Below are positions 28,966 through 38,017 of a DNA stretch of 64,000 bases, piece by piece. Source of the stretch: an uncultured Flavobacteriaceae bacterium (GTDB lineage Bacteria; Bacteroidota; Bacteroidia; Flavobacteriales; Flavobacteriaceae); NCBI GenBank assembly GCA_947500445.1, contig CANMSB010000011.1:59044-123043 (forward strand), written 5' to 3'. The position numbers and the translations under genes are program-made. The notes beneath the pieces are model-generated. The model was not told where the DNA came from and made no database searches. It saw only the letters and a program-made list of their open reading frames with translations. Within the stretch, counting starts at the first letter, position 1. Each line of letters opens with the position of its first letter.

Positions 28966-31239
28966 ATGCGCCCTATGGTAAATTTTAGATGTTGTGCCGC
29001 AGCTACCCTAATACTTGCGTTTTCTTTGCTCAACGCTTGTAAAGAACGGTCCACGGACCAAAGCGAGAACGAAGAAATCGCATTCGAGCCTTTGAACTAT
29101 GTAGATCCTTTTATCGGCACCCAGGGAAACGGAACCAAACACTCTATCGGAAACGTCCATCCTGGAGCGGTAACCCCGTGGGGTATGGCGTCGGTAAGTC
29201 CGCAGTCCTTCGACTTCACCAAAATGCAATCGCCGAGCGGCTATCGCCACGAAGAAAAAAAAATATTCGGATTTAGCAATGTAAACTTTTCCGGGGTCGG
29301 TTGTCCCGCTACGGGGAGTATTCCCTTTAAATTTTTTACCCGCAATCTTCCCTTAGGCTACAACGGCTCGCATTTTTCGCGGCAAAAGGCAAGTCCGGGA
29401 TATTATGGCGTAACCTTGGACGACGATGCCATTACGGTACACGCCACGGCAACGAAAAGGTCCTCGTTGATGAAACTGGAAGTGCCCAAAGGCAGCACAA
29501 AAGTTTATGTGGACCTTATGGCACAGCAGGGGCATATTAAGGGCGGTGTCATCGAACGGCACAAGAACAATGCCGTAAGCGGCTACCAATTGGAGGGCAA
29601 CTTTTGCGGTGCCGACAATAGAAGCACCATCTTTTTTAGTGCCCACTTGAGCAAGGCGGCGGACTCCACCTATTTAAAATACAATAACAGAACAAATCCG
29701 CGCTTTAACCAAAACCTGGAGAAGCGGCCTAGCGGTATCGTGTTCGTCTTCAAAAATAACGAACCTTCCGAGCTCTTCATCAAAGTAGGGGTGTCCTACG
29801 TTTCAACCGAAAATGCCGAAGAAAATTTGAACAGGGAACAACAAGGGTACGCTTTTGAAAAAGTACAAAAAGCGGCCGAAGCGGAATGGAGGGAAGAATT
29901 GGGCAAAATTAAGGTGACCGGCGATTCGGAGGACGACAAGACCGTTTTTTACACCGCGTTATACCATAGCCTGCTCATGCCCATAACCTTTAGCGACCAC
30001 AACGGGGAATACGTTAAAATGGGCAGTTCGGAAATCGGGAAGTCGACCTATACCCGCTATACCGGATTTTCGCTTTGGGACACCTACAGAACCACACACC
30101 CTTTGTTGACATTGGCCTACCCGGAAAAACAGGAAGAATTTATAAACAACATGCTGGACATCTACGATGAATCGGGATGGCTGCCCAAATGGTCCATTTT
30201 CAACCATGAACCCTACCTGATGGTGGGCGACCCTGCGCCTATTGTCATCGGTGACTCCTATACCAAGGGAATAAAGGGAATCGACATCCAAAAGGCATAT
30301 GCGGCAATGGTCAAAAATGCGGATGTTGAAAAAGACAATCTGAACCGGAGGGGAATACAGGACTATAACCGCTACGGTTATATTACGATGGACGGCCCCT
30401 TTAGCCATGTAGAGGATTTTCAATGGGACAATGGCATCGTATGGGGAGCCGTATCCAACACCATGGAGTTCAATTTGGCCGACCACAATATTGCACAGGT
30501 GGCCAAACTGCTGGGCCATGAAAAAGACCATAAAAAATATGCAACACGCTCCAAATCGTTTATGCACCTCTATAACGATGCTAGCGGCCTCATTCAGCCT
30601 AAAAATAAGGATGGCAGTTGGTACGAACCGTTCGACCCTACGGAAGAACTCTGGGATCGAATGAATTTCGGCCTTCGGGGCGGGCCCGGTTTTGTGGAAG
30701 GTAGTGCCTGGCAATATTTATTTTCGGTACCAAATGGAATCGATACCCTTAGAACACGTATGGGAGAAGAGCGGTTTCTTAAGAACCTTGATACCATTTT
30801 TGATAAAAACTACTTTGATATGACCAATGAACCCGGTTTTGGCTTTCCATTTTTCTACAACCTTACCAAGGAAAGGGACTGGAAGACCGCCCGAACGGTA
30901 CATGGCCTTTTGGACCGATATTTTCCCAATGCCCCCAACGGACTTCCCGGGAACGACGATGCGGGGGCCATGTCGTCATGGGTGGTCTTTGCCATGATGG
31001 GAATCTATCCACATACCCCTGGCACCCCGGACTATATGATTACCACCCCTTCCTTCGACAAGGTGCACATACAATTGAACAATACTTTCTACAGTGGTAA
31101 AGCACTTGTTATCGAGCGCAAAGGCCCTAGCAACGGGACCATAAAATCCATGCGTTTGGGAAGCGAAAACATAGACTATAAGGTAAGCCACGAATCACTG
31201 GTTTCGAAAGATGATATACTGCGCATCGAAACCGAATAA
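28966..31239 (+). CDS. GH92 alpha-mannosidase-type lipoprotein
   Basis: 757 residues with a lipoprotein signal (TLILAFSLLNAC). The N-terminal beta-sandwich begins YVDPFIGTQGNGTKHSIGNVHPGAV..PWGMASVSPQ, a family hallmark. The (alpha/alpha)6 barrel follows, with SLWDTYRTTHPLLTL, and the conserved GNDDAGAMSSW segment holding the catalytic-base aspartates. GH92 enzymes are calcium-dependent inverting exo-alpha-mannosidases. It adds a mannose-directed activity to a locus otherwise suggestive of arabinose and sulfate removal. A few GH92 members act on non-mannose sugars, so specificity is not certain. The mature protein is probably periplasmic or surface-exposed. Confidence 0.93.
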   Translation: MRPMVNFRCCAAATLILAFSLLNACKERSTDQSENEEIAFEPLNYVDPFIGTQGNGTKHSIGNVHPGAVTPWGMASVSPQSFDFTKMQSPSGYRHEEKKIFGFSNVNFSGVGCPATGSIPFKFFTRNLPLGYNGSHFSRQKASPGYYGVTLDDDAITVHATATKRSSLMKLEVPKGSTKVYVDLMAQQGHIKGGVIERHKNNAVSGYQLEGNFCGADNRSTIFFSAHLSKAADSTYLKYNNRTNPRFNQNLEKRPSGIVFVFKNNEPSELFIKVGVSYVSTENAEENLNREQQGYAFEKVQKAAEAEWREELGKIKVTGDSEDDKTVFYTALYHSLLMPITFSDHNGEYVKMGSSEIGKSTYTRYTGFSLWDTYRTTHPLLTLAYPEKQEEFINNMLDIYDESGWLPKWSIFNHEPYLMVGDPAPIVIGDSYTKGIKGIDIQKAYAAMVKNADVEKDNLNRRGIQDYNRYGYITMDGPFSHVEDFQWDNGIVWGAVSNTMEFNLADHNIAQVAKLLGHEKDHKKYATRSKSFMHLYNDASGLIQPKNKDGSWYEPFDPTEELWDRMNFGLRGGPGFVEGSAWQYLFSVPNGIDTLRTRMGEERFLKNLDTIFDKNYFDMTNEPGFGFPFFYNLTKERDWKTARTVHGLLDRYFPNAPNGLPGNDDAGAMSSWVVFAMMGIYPHTPGTPDYMITTPSFDKVHIQLNNTFYSGKALVIERKGPSNGTIKSMRLGSENIDYKVSHESLVSKDDILRIETE

Positions 31240-31433
31240 CCGGTCTTTTTTCAACCTGTACACCACCCTTGTGCTGCCTACCCTGTACCCCTTCTCTACT
31301 AACGTATTCAATGCCAGTTGATGTAGGTTTTGGTTGTTTTTGGTGGAGTCCTTTATAACGCGAGTTCGATTTGAGATCCCTATGTTCTACCCTTTAGGAT
31401 CGGTATAAAGATCATTATCATGTGCAACTCCCG

Positions 31434-32801
31434 TTATTCCACTTCCGAAGCACCGAACTTGGGACTATAAAAGCCATAAAAAACGATATATAGGTAGCAT
31501 ACAAAGGGCACGACAAACGACGACTGTAGCCCAATGGTATCGGCCAATATTCCCTGGAATAAGGGTACCAAGGCAGCGCCTAGTATCGCCATGACCAAAA
31601 GCGACGAGCCCTGACTGGTGTACTTTCCCAAACCTTTGATGGCGATGGTGAAAATGTTGGACCACATAATGGAGTTAAAGATCCCCACTCCGATCAACGC
31701 CCACATGGCCATGCTTCCCGAGCCTGTTATGGCGAAAAGGACCAATCCGGCGCTTACCATGGCAAAAAGCGCCAACGTTCGCGAAGGGATACTTTTTCCG
31801 ATCAGGAACACCAAAAAATTCAACCCTATGATCCCCATATAAGGCATTACCGTACGAAACGCAACTCCCGATATCGCATAGATCAGGGCGAAAGAAAGCA
31901 CGGTGAGTACGGCCATTAGCGTGTACTTTTTTGCTTTGTCCAAACTACTCAGCGACAACGCGCCCGAAAAACGGCCGATCATGGTACCGCCCCAGTAGTA
32001 GGCAAGGAAGTTTTTACCGACCGCTTCATCCAATCCCATAATATGTTCGAGACCGATAAAGTTGATCAGAAAACTACCGATGGCCACCTCGGCACCCACA
32101 TAGGTGAAAATAGCTATGGTTCCCAAGGAAAGGTTGGGAAAACGAAGTGCGCCCATTCCCTTGACAATGGCATCCTTGTTTTGAAATTTTGGTAGTTCTA
32201 CAAAACGGAACACCAGGGCGAGCAACATAAAAATAGCACCAAAAATGAGGTAGGGTACCTTGGTAGATTCGCCTTCGGAACCTTCCACAAAGAAAAATTC
32301 GTAAATAAGATAGCCCCCAAAAATAGGCGCAATGGTAGTTCCCAAGGAGTTAAAGGCCTGTGACATGTTCAAGCGGGAAGAGGCCGTTTCGGGTTTCCCA
32401 AAAATAGAAACATACGGATTGGCCACAATCTGTAACAAGGTAAAACCAAGACCTAGAATAAATAGGGCCGATAAAAACAGGCCATATACCTTAAACTGTG
32501 CGGCGGGATAGAACATAAAGCACCCCAACCCGGAAACAACGAGCCCTATGACGATACCGTTTTTGTAGCCGATACTATTAATGGGATCTCCCCTTTTTAA
32601 GGAAACCAGGAAATAGACCAACGAACCGATAAAATAGGCTCCAAAAAAGCAAAATTGTATCAACATCGCCTGCCAATATTTGAGTACGAATAGTTCTTTC
32701 AAATAGGGAATAAGGATATCGTTCATACAGGTAAGGAATCCCCAAAGAAAAAATAGGATGGTCAATACGAACAAACTGGCATTATGGTTTTTCTGTGTCA
32801 T
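31434..32801 (-). CDS. MFS sugar transporter, FHS (L-fucose permease/FucP-like) family
   Basis: 455 residues, twelve predicted membrane helices. LFVLTILFFLWGFLTCMNDILIPYLK in TM1 is typical of FHS sugar:proton symporters, with an Asn-Asp pair in the binding region. YLVSL-type loop and PYVSIFGKPETASSRLNMSQAFNSLG give the conserved TM4-TM5 region. It probably imports a monosaccharide released by the periplasmic enzymes. It is divergent from the ROK kinase across 157 bp, so uptake and phosphorylation are likely controlled together. It is convergent with GH92, with no clear terminator between them. Confidence 0.9.
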   Translation of the reverse strand: MTQKNHNASLFVLTILFFLWGFLTCMNDILIPYLKELFVLKYWQAMLIQFCFFGAYFIGSLVYFLVSLKRGDPINSIGYKNGIVIGLVVSGLGCFMFYPAAQFKVYGLFLSALFILGLGFTLLQIVANPYVSIFGKPETASSRLNMSQAFNSLGTTIAPIFGGYLIYEFFFVEGSEGESTKVPYLIFGAIFMLLALVFRFVELPKFQNKDAIVKGMGALRFPNLSLGTIAIFTYVGAEVAIGSFLINFIGLEHIMGLDEAVGKNFLAYYWGGTMIGRFSGALSLSSLDKAKKYTLMAVLTVLSFALIYAISGVAFRTVMPYMGIIGLNFLVFLIGKSIPSRTLALFAMVSAGLVLFAITGSGSMAMWALIGVGIFNSIMWSNIFTIAIKGLGKYTSQGSSLLVMAILGAALVPLFQGILADTIGLQSSFVVPFVCYLYIVFYGFYSPKFGASEVE

Positions 32802-32958
32802 TTTTATAAGGAATAAGTACGGCCAAACAGGCGCTATATAACAAAACTCAATGTATACCTTCTGGGATTTACTTGTATTTCAATTCGCAAAATAGAAGCC
32901 ATTGGGGGTTGTATTTCCACATTTTTGAAACAGACGCCAAGTGCTATCCTTATTTTAA

Positions 32959-33897
32959 ATGAAGACAAAAACAAAAACCAGTGCCACTCAAATTCTTTAC
33001 GGAATCGACCTTGGGGGCACCAAGATCGAAGGCATCGTACTCGAGAAGACCAGTACGGATTTTAAGGTCATCGAACGGCTTCGAATACCGACCGAGCAGC
33101 AAAAAGGATATCATCATATCCTACAACAAATTGAAACCCTTACCCGTGAGCTGGAACAGAAATGTGGTGTTGCCATAACCTCCCTTGGTATCGGCACTCC
33201 GGGAACGCTCGACCCAAAGACCGAAACCCTTAAAAACAGTAATACCGTTTGTTTGAACGGAAAACCAATACGGTACGATCTGGAAAAACGCTTGGGGCTT
33301 CCCATTAAAATAGCCAATGACGCCAACTGTTTTGCGCTAGCGGAGGCTACCTTGGGTTCCGTACCGGAGACCGTGCCGGGCGCCGAGGTGGTATTCGGGG
33401 TCATCATGGGTACCGGGGTCGGCGGTGGAGTGGTGGTCCATGGTAAATCTTTACAGGGAAAACATGGGATCGGTGGAGAATGGGGACATAATTTTTTAGA
33501 TGCTTCCGGAGGCGACTGCTACTGTGGACGAAAGGGCTGTGTGGAGACCATTATTTCCGGAACCGCCCTGGAACGTTTTTATGAACAAAAAAGCGGCAAC
33601 CGAAAGACATTGAAAGCGATCATGGAACTATATCGAACGGAAAACGACCCTAATGCCAAAGCCACCGTAGCACGGTTACTGGATTATTTTGGCAAGGGTA
33701 TCGCCTCCATTATCAACATTCTCGATCCACAGGCTATTGTTTTGGGCGGGGGCGTCGGCAATATTGATCTGCTCTATACCGAAGGTGTTGCCAGTGTGCG
33801 GCGCCACATTTTTAACGATACCTTGGAAACAGAATTTCTAAAACCAAAACTGGGCGATAGCGCCGGCGTTTTTGGGGCGGCAATATTAACTGCATAA
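32959..33897 (+). CDS. ROK-family sugar kinase
   Basis: 312 residues. YGIDLGGTKIEGIVL is the ATP phosphate-binding DxGxT motif. GIGTPGTLDP and GVIMGTGVGGGVVVHG are the ROK signature blocks. GGEWGHNFLD holds the ExGH zinc histidine, and CYCGRKGCVET the C-x-C-x4-C zinc ligands. A cytoplasmic kinase of a hexose or amino sugar (glucose, mannose, fructose or N-acetylhexosamine types are in the family). The gene is 3 bp upstream of the isomerase gene and 157 bp from the divergent sugar importer. Exact substrate cannot be deduced. Confidence 0.93.
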   Translation: MKTKTKTSATQILYGIDLGGTKIEGIVLEKTSTDFKVIERLRIPTEQQKGYHHILQQIETLTRELEQKCGVAITSLGIGTPGTLDPKTETLKNSNTVCLNGKPIRYDLEKRLGLPIKIANDANCFALAEATLGSVPETVPGAEVVFGVIMGTGVGGGVVVHGKSLQGKHGIGGEWGHNFLDASGGDCYCGRKGCVETIISGTALERFYEQKSGNRKTLKAIMELYRTENDPNAKATVARLLDYFGKGIASIINILDPQAIVLGGGVGNIDLLYTEGVASVRRHIFNDTLETEFLKPKLGDSAGVFGAAILTA

Positions 33898-33900
33898 CCT

Positions 33901-34485
33901 ATGGCACATTCGACAACTACCATAAAAAACGAATTTCTACAGGCACAGCGCGTCCTTGACGAATTTCTGCATAACGATACCCATTTTGATACCATTTTGA
34001 CCATTGCCCAACGGATGGTCGCAGCATTCGAAAAAGGCAATAAGGTAATTTCCTGTGGCAACGGGGGTTCGCACTGCGATGCCATGCACTTTGCCGAGGA
34101 ACTGACCGGCAGGTATCGGGAAAGCCGTCGTCCGTTACCGGCGATCGCCATTTCCGACCCGAGCCACTTTTCCTGTATCGGCAACGATTACGGATACGAG
34201 CATGTTTTTTCCAGGTTTGTGGATAGCTTGGGCAGTCCTGGCGACATCTTACTGGGAATCAGCACCAGCGGCAATTCCCAAAACATTGTCGAGGCGTTCA
34301 AAGTAGCCCGTAGCAAGGGTATTACCACCGTTCTGCTTTCGGGCAATTCGGGCGGGGCCCTGGCACCATACGCCGATATTTCCTTATTGGTGGCTTCCCC
34401 GGGCTATGCCGATCGAATTCAAGAAATACACATAAAAATAATACATACCATTATTTTCAGTATCGAGAAATTACTGGAACTTTAA
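33901..34485 (+). CDS. gmhA: Sedoheptulose-7-phosphate isomerase (GmhA-type SIS domain)
   Basis: 194 residues, the usual length. CGNGGSHCDAMHFAEELTGR is close to Escherichia coli GmhA, and the Glu in AEELTGRYR and His in QEIHIKIIH correspond to the catalytic Glu65 and His180 of that enzyme. STSGNSQN is the SIS phosphosugar-binding loop. GmhA converts sedoheptulose 7-phosphate into D-glycero-D-manno-heptose 7-phosphate, the first step of heptose synthesis for LPS. In a glycan locus, 3 bp after a ROK kinase and before a sulfatase gene, a role in isomerising the phosphorylated product of that kinase is plausible but inferred. No other heptose-pathway gene is in the window. Confidence 0.88.
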   Translation: MAHSTTTIKNEFLQAQRVLDEFLHNDTHFDTILTIAQRMVAAFEKGNKVISCGNGGSHCDAMHFAEELTGRYRESRRPLPAIAISDPSHFSCIGNDYGYEHVFSRFVDSLGSPGDILLGISTSGNSQNIVEAFKVARSKGITTVLLSGNSGGALAPYADISLLVASPGYADRIQEIHIKIIHTIIFSIEKLLEL

Positions 34486-34521
34486 GTTTTTACCATGCCA
34501 ACATCATTTAGACCATTCCCT

Positions 34522-35937
34522 ATGAAAACCTTTGCATTCCTCCCTTTGCTGACCGTATTTCTCGTTTTTGTGCCAAAAAATAGCTGCGGACAGGACCAGA
34601 ACGAAAGACCGAACATCATTTTCATCATTACCGATGACCAGCAGGTAGGTTTGTTGGGCGTTGAAGGAAATACGATCTCCAATACCCCGAACATTGACCG
34701 GATAGGTAAAGAAGGTGTGGTTTTTGAAAATGCCTTCGTGGTCACCCCCCTCTGTTCACCGAGCAGGGCAAGTTTTTTAACGGGAAACTATGCACACCAC
34801 CATAATGTAATCAATAATGACAAATTGGGGTTGGACGTCATCAGCCATACTTTATTGACCTGGCCCCGACAGCTGAGGGAGTCGGGGTATGCTACCGCCT
34901 TTATCGGAAAATGGCATATGGGGCTGGACGATTCGCGACGCCCCGGCTACGACCGTTGGTTCAGTTTTAAAGGCCAGGGCGACTACATCGATGGTGTGGT
35001 AAACGATGAGGATACGCGCGTACAGACCACCGGTTACATGACCGATATTATAAACGAGAAGGCCCTTTCGTTTTTGAATACCCAAGAAGGGCGGAAACCC
35101 TTCGCCATGATCGTTGCCCACAAAGCGGTGCACTGGCCCTTACTCCCCGCAAAACGACATGAGTCCCTTTTTCCTGACTTTAAATTTGATTCGGTAGCGG
35201 TAAAGCAGCAGGATATTACCGGTAAAGTAGCGCTCAACAATGAAAATATTGAACGAAAAGCCTTTTATGAATACCAGAACGTATTGCCGGAGCTCCCCGA
35301 ATCGAGAAGGGGCCGCGGACGGGAACGCGACATGGTAGTAGCCGACCAGCACCGGTGCCTACAAAGTGTGGACGAGGGCGTCGGCCAGTTTTTCAAAACC
35401 TTGGAAGCCAAAAACATGCTGGACAACACCATTGTAATATACGTAAGCGACAATGGCATGCTCATGGGCGAACATGGGGCGTTCAACACCAAACGATGGG
35501 CCTACGACCCGGTGCTCCGCATACCGATGCTAATGCGCTACCCGCGTATGATCCCGCCGAACAGTACCCGAAAACAAATGGTATTGAACATCGATATTGC
35601 CCCGACCTTGTTGCAACTCGCTGGGGCGACCCCCTTGGAACCTATGGACGGAACGAGTTTGGTGCCGATACTTGAAGATGAGGACTTCCCGGGCCGTAAG
35701 GCCTTTTTAGCGGAGTATTTTTTGGAAAAGGTAGCTCCTAAAATACGCCCTTGGAAAGCGATCCGTACCGAAAATTGGAAATACATCAAGTACACCGAAG
35801 CAGGTATTCCCGCAGAGCTATACCACCTTGAAAAAGATCCCGAGGAAACCTATAACCTCATTAACGACCCTGATTCCAAGATACCATTGGCCCGGATGTC
35901 GGAACTTATGGACGGGTTTGTGCCCGCAGCGCAGTAA
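34522..35937 (+). CDS. Type I (S1) sulfatase, secreted
   Basis: The start is set at 34522 because MKTFAFLPLLTVFLVFVPKN is a signal peptide; an upstream ATG at 34495 adds nine residues. PNIIFIITDDQQ supplies the metal ligands, and Cys78 in CSPSR the formylglycine. IGKWHMGLDD, FSFKGQGDYIDG and SDNGMLMGEHG are the remaining core motifs. KGQGDYID followed by NDEDT resembles sulfatases acting on 6-sulfated hexose or hexosamine, or on carrageenan-type oligosaccharides, but the subfamily is not certain. It follows kinase and isomerase genes at a 36-bp spacing, so exported and cytoplasmic steps appear to share a transcript. Confidence 0.9.
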   Translation: MKTFAFLPLLTVFLVFVPKNSCGQDQNERPNIIFIITDDQQVGLLGVEGNTISNTPNIDRIGKEGVVFENAFVVTPLCSPSRASFLTGNYAHHHNVINNDKLGLDVISHTLLTWPRQLRESGYATAFIGKWHMGLDDSRRPGYDRWFSFKGQGDYIDGVVNDEDTRVQTTGYMTDIINEKALSFLNTQEGRKPFAMIVAHKAVHWPLLPAKRHESLFPDFKFDSVAVKQQDITGKVALNNENIERKAFYEYQNVLPELPESRRGRGRERDMVVADQHRCLQSVDEGVGQFFKTLEAKNMLDNTIVIYVSDNGMLMGEHGAFNTKRWAYDPVLRIPMLMRYPRMIPPNSTRKQMVLNIDIAPTLLQLAGATPLEPMDGTSLVPILEDEDFPGRKAFLAEYFLEKVAPKIRPWKAIRTENWKYIKYTEAGIPAELYHLEKDPEETYNLINDPDSKIPLARMSELMDGFVPAAQ

Positions 35938-36002
35938 TTTTGATGAAGTTGTACATCGTTAAAAAGCTCCGATGTTCCAAGGATAGCGCTCGTGTAAACT
36001 GC

Positions 36003-37928
36003 TTACAACGAAAACGCCATTAGGAAATCTCCGATTTCCGGACCCATTTTTCCGTGGCCCCCTGCAGCAATGACCACAAATTGCTTTCCGTTTTTGTCCA
36101 CATAGCTCATGGGGGTCGCAATACCGCACCTGGGCAGCTCCGTTTCCCAAAGTACCGTTCCGTCCGCGCTGCTAAAGGCCCTGAATTTTTTGTCGAAAGT
36201 GGCGGCGATAAAAACCAGGCCACCTGCGGTAACGATGGAGCCACCTGCATTCGGCAATCCGGATAGGCCATCCTCCGACGTTCCCAATGCTATTTCCCAT
36301 TCCAATTGTCCGGTACTCAAATTTACCGCGGCCAAGGTGCCCCAAGGCGGGGGATTCATAAGGGTACCGCTTTCACCGATCATGGTCCGTCGGCGCATGG
36401 CATAGGGTGCGCCACGTTGGCGCGAAACCTCAAAACCCTTGCTATCGGCACGTTTACGATCAAATTCGTCCTGTTTAAAAAGCTCCACCAATGTTGCGAA
36501 CCTACAGGTATTGGCAATGAGCAATTGGTTTTCCACATCGTAGGAAACACTGCCCCAATTGGTACCCGAGCCATTGCCCGGGTAAAGCACGGATCCCTGT
36601 ACGCTTGGTGGCGTAAAAAGGCCCTCATTCCGGAATTTAGCGATAAACCGTGCATTTTTCTGGCGTTCCTCTGGCGTTTTGCCCCAGACGGTCGCAGCTG
36701 TCAAAGGAACTTGGCCCATGAGATTCGGTAAACTGGAGAAAGGTTGGGTAGGAGCGGTTTCTTCGCCGGGAATATCAGATTGGGGCACCGTTCTTTCTTC
36801 AATAGGATAAATCGGTTCCCCGGTTTCGCGATGCAGCACGAACAAATTTCCGGTTTTGGTCGCCTGCACTACCGCTGGAATTGTTTTGCCGTCTTTCCGT
36901 ATTTCGACCAATGCCGGTTGTGCCGCCACGTCGTAATCCCAAAGATCGTGATGCACGGTCTGGAAATGCCATACCAACTGTCCGGTAGACGCCTTTAACG
37001 CCACAACGGAGTTCGCATACCGATTGTCCCCAGGTCGGTACCCCCCATAAAAGTCGGGGCTGGCACTCCCCGTAGGAACGAACACCAAGTCCCTTGCAAC
37101 ATCTACGGAAAGTACGGACCAAGCGTTGGCGGCCCCAACGGGCCCTTTGAAGGTACTTCTTGCCTCGGCCAAGGGATCCCAAGACCACACCAATTTTCCC
37201 GTTCGCAAACTAAAGGCGCGTACCGACCCATTGCCGGTATCTGCATTAAAATTATCGCCTATGGACGAGCCCGTTATGGCCAGATCTTGATATATTGCTG
37301 GAGGAGAAGTGGTTTGATAATCGCCCTTCTCGGCCACGAACACTCCTTCGTAAAGATCAACGACACCCTTTTTACCAAAATTTTTGCAGGGCTTTCCAGT
37401 AATGGCATCGAGTTTGATCAGCTTGGCATGTATCGTACCCAATACAATACATTTTTTACAGGCTTCGTCGGCATGTAGATCGGGGTCCGTCCACGAGGAG
37501 ACCCCTCTTGAGGTCAGTTCTGAAAACGAGGCATTTCTATCGATTTTGGGGTCATAGGACCACAGTTCGGTCCCCGAAGTCGGGTCAAGGGCGAAAACCT
37601 TCCCATAGGAAGTGCTCAGGTATAACCTGTTGTCAAAGAAAATAGGGGTCGCCTCGAACGTAAGTTTTTCCGCGATACTACTGTTTTGACCCAGTTCCCC
37701 GGTACGAAAGGTCCATGCCGGTTTTAGGTCCATAACATTTTCGCTATTGATTTGATCGGAACGAACATATCTGTTCCCACCGGCATCGCCGCCATACGCG
37801 TACCAGGATGCAGGTGCCTGGGCAACATGCTCCTGTGCCGTCACAACTTGAAACAAGCATAGGGAAATTACAAGGAAGTGAAATGTGTTGGAAAAAGAAA
37901 GGTTGTTTTTTAGAAGGAAACGGATCAT
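36003..37928 (-). CDS. PQQ-dependent dehydrogenase (soluble, mGDH-like beta-propeller)
   Basis: The ATG at 37928 starts a signal peptide (MIRFLLKNNLSFSNTF...VVTAQ). The mature 620-residue protein is an eight-bladed quinoprotein propeller with W-motif repeats (AWTFRTGELG, LVWSWDPLAE, LVWHFQTVHHDLWDYD). The Asp in HHDLWDYD and the Lys in VQATKTGNLFVL correspond to Asp466 and Lys493 of E. coli membrane glucose dehydrogenase, the catalytic base and PQQ contact. The five membrane helices that carry ubiquinone in that enzyme are absent, so electrons must pass to a separate acceptor. It probably oxidises an aldose in the periplasm. Transcribed downstream of an AraC regulator on the same strand, 89 bp apart. 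Confidence 0.9.
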   Translation of the reverse strand: MIRFLLKNNLSFSNTFHFLVISLCLFQVVTAQEHVAQAPASWYAYGGDAGGNRYVRSDQINSENVMDLKPAWTFRTGELGQNSSIAEKLTFEATPIFFDNRLYLSTSYGKVFALDPTSGTELWSYDPKIDRNASFSELTSRGVSSWTDPDLHADEACKKCIVLGTIHAKLIKLDAITGKPCKNFGKKGVVDLYEGVFVAEKGDYQTTSPPAIYQDLAITGSSIGDNFNADTGNGSVRAFSLRTGKLVWSWDPLAEARSTFKGPVGAANAWSVLSVDVARDLVFVPTGSASPDFYGGYRPGDNRYANSVVALKASTGQLVWHFQTVHHDLWDYDVAAQPALVEIRKDGKTIPAVVQATKTGNLFVLHRETGEPIYPIEERTVPQSDIPGEETAPTQPFSSLPNLMGQVPLTAATVWGKTPEERQKNARFIAKFRNEGLFTPPSVQGSVLYPGNGSGTNWGSVSYDVENQLLIANTCRFATLVELFKQDEFDRKRADSKGFEVSRQRGAPYAMRRRTMIGESGTLMNPPPWGTLAAVNLSTGQLEWEIALGTSEDGLSGLPNAGGSIVTAGGLVFIAATFDKKFRAFSSADGTVLWETELPRCGIATPMSYVDKNGKQFVVIAAGGHGKMGPEIGDFLMAFSL

Positions 37929-38017
37929 AACGTCTTGTGTATCGGTTCGTCCCAAAATTGGTCGATAATTTGCGAAACAACATAAAAAAACGGTACAGAG
38001 TTGTACGAAATGATGAT

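Noticed and set aside
31240..31433. Terminator between GH92 and the MFS transporter
   Set aside because: Only a 4-bp ACCG/CGGT stem before a T-run was found, too weak to support.
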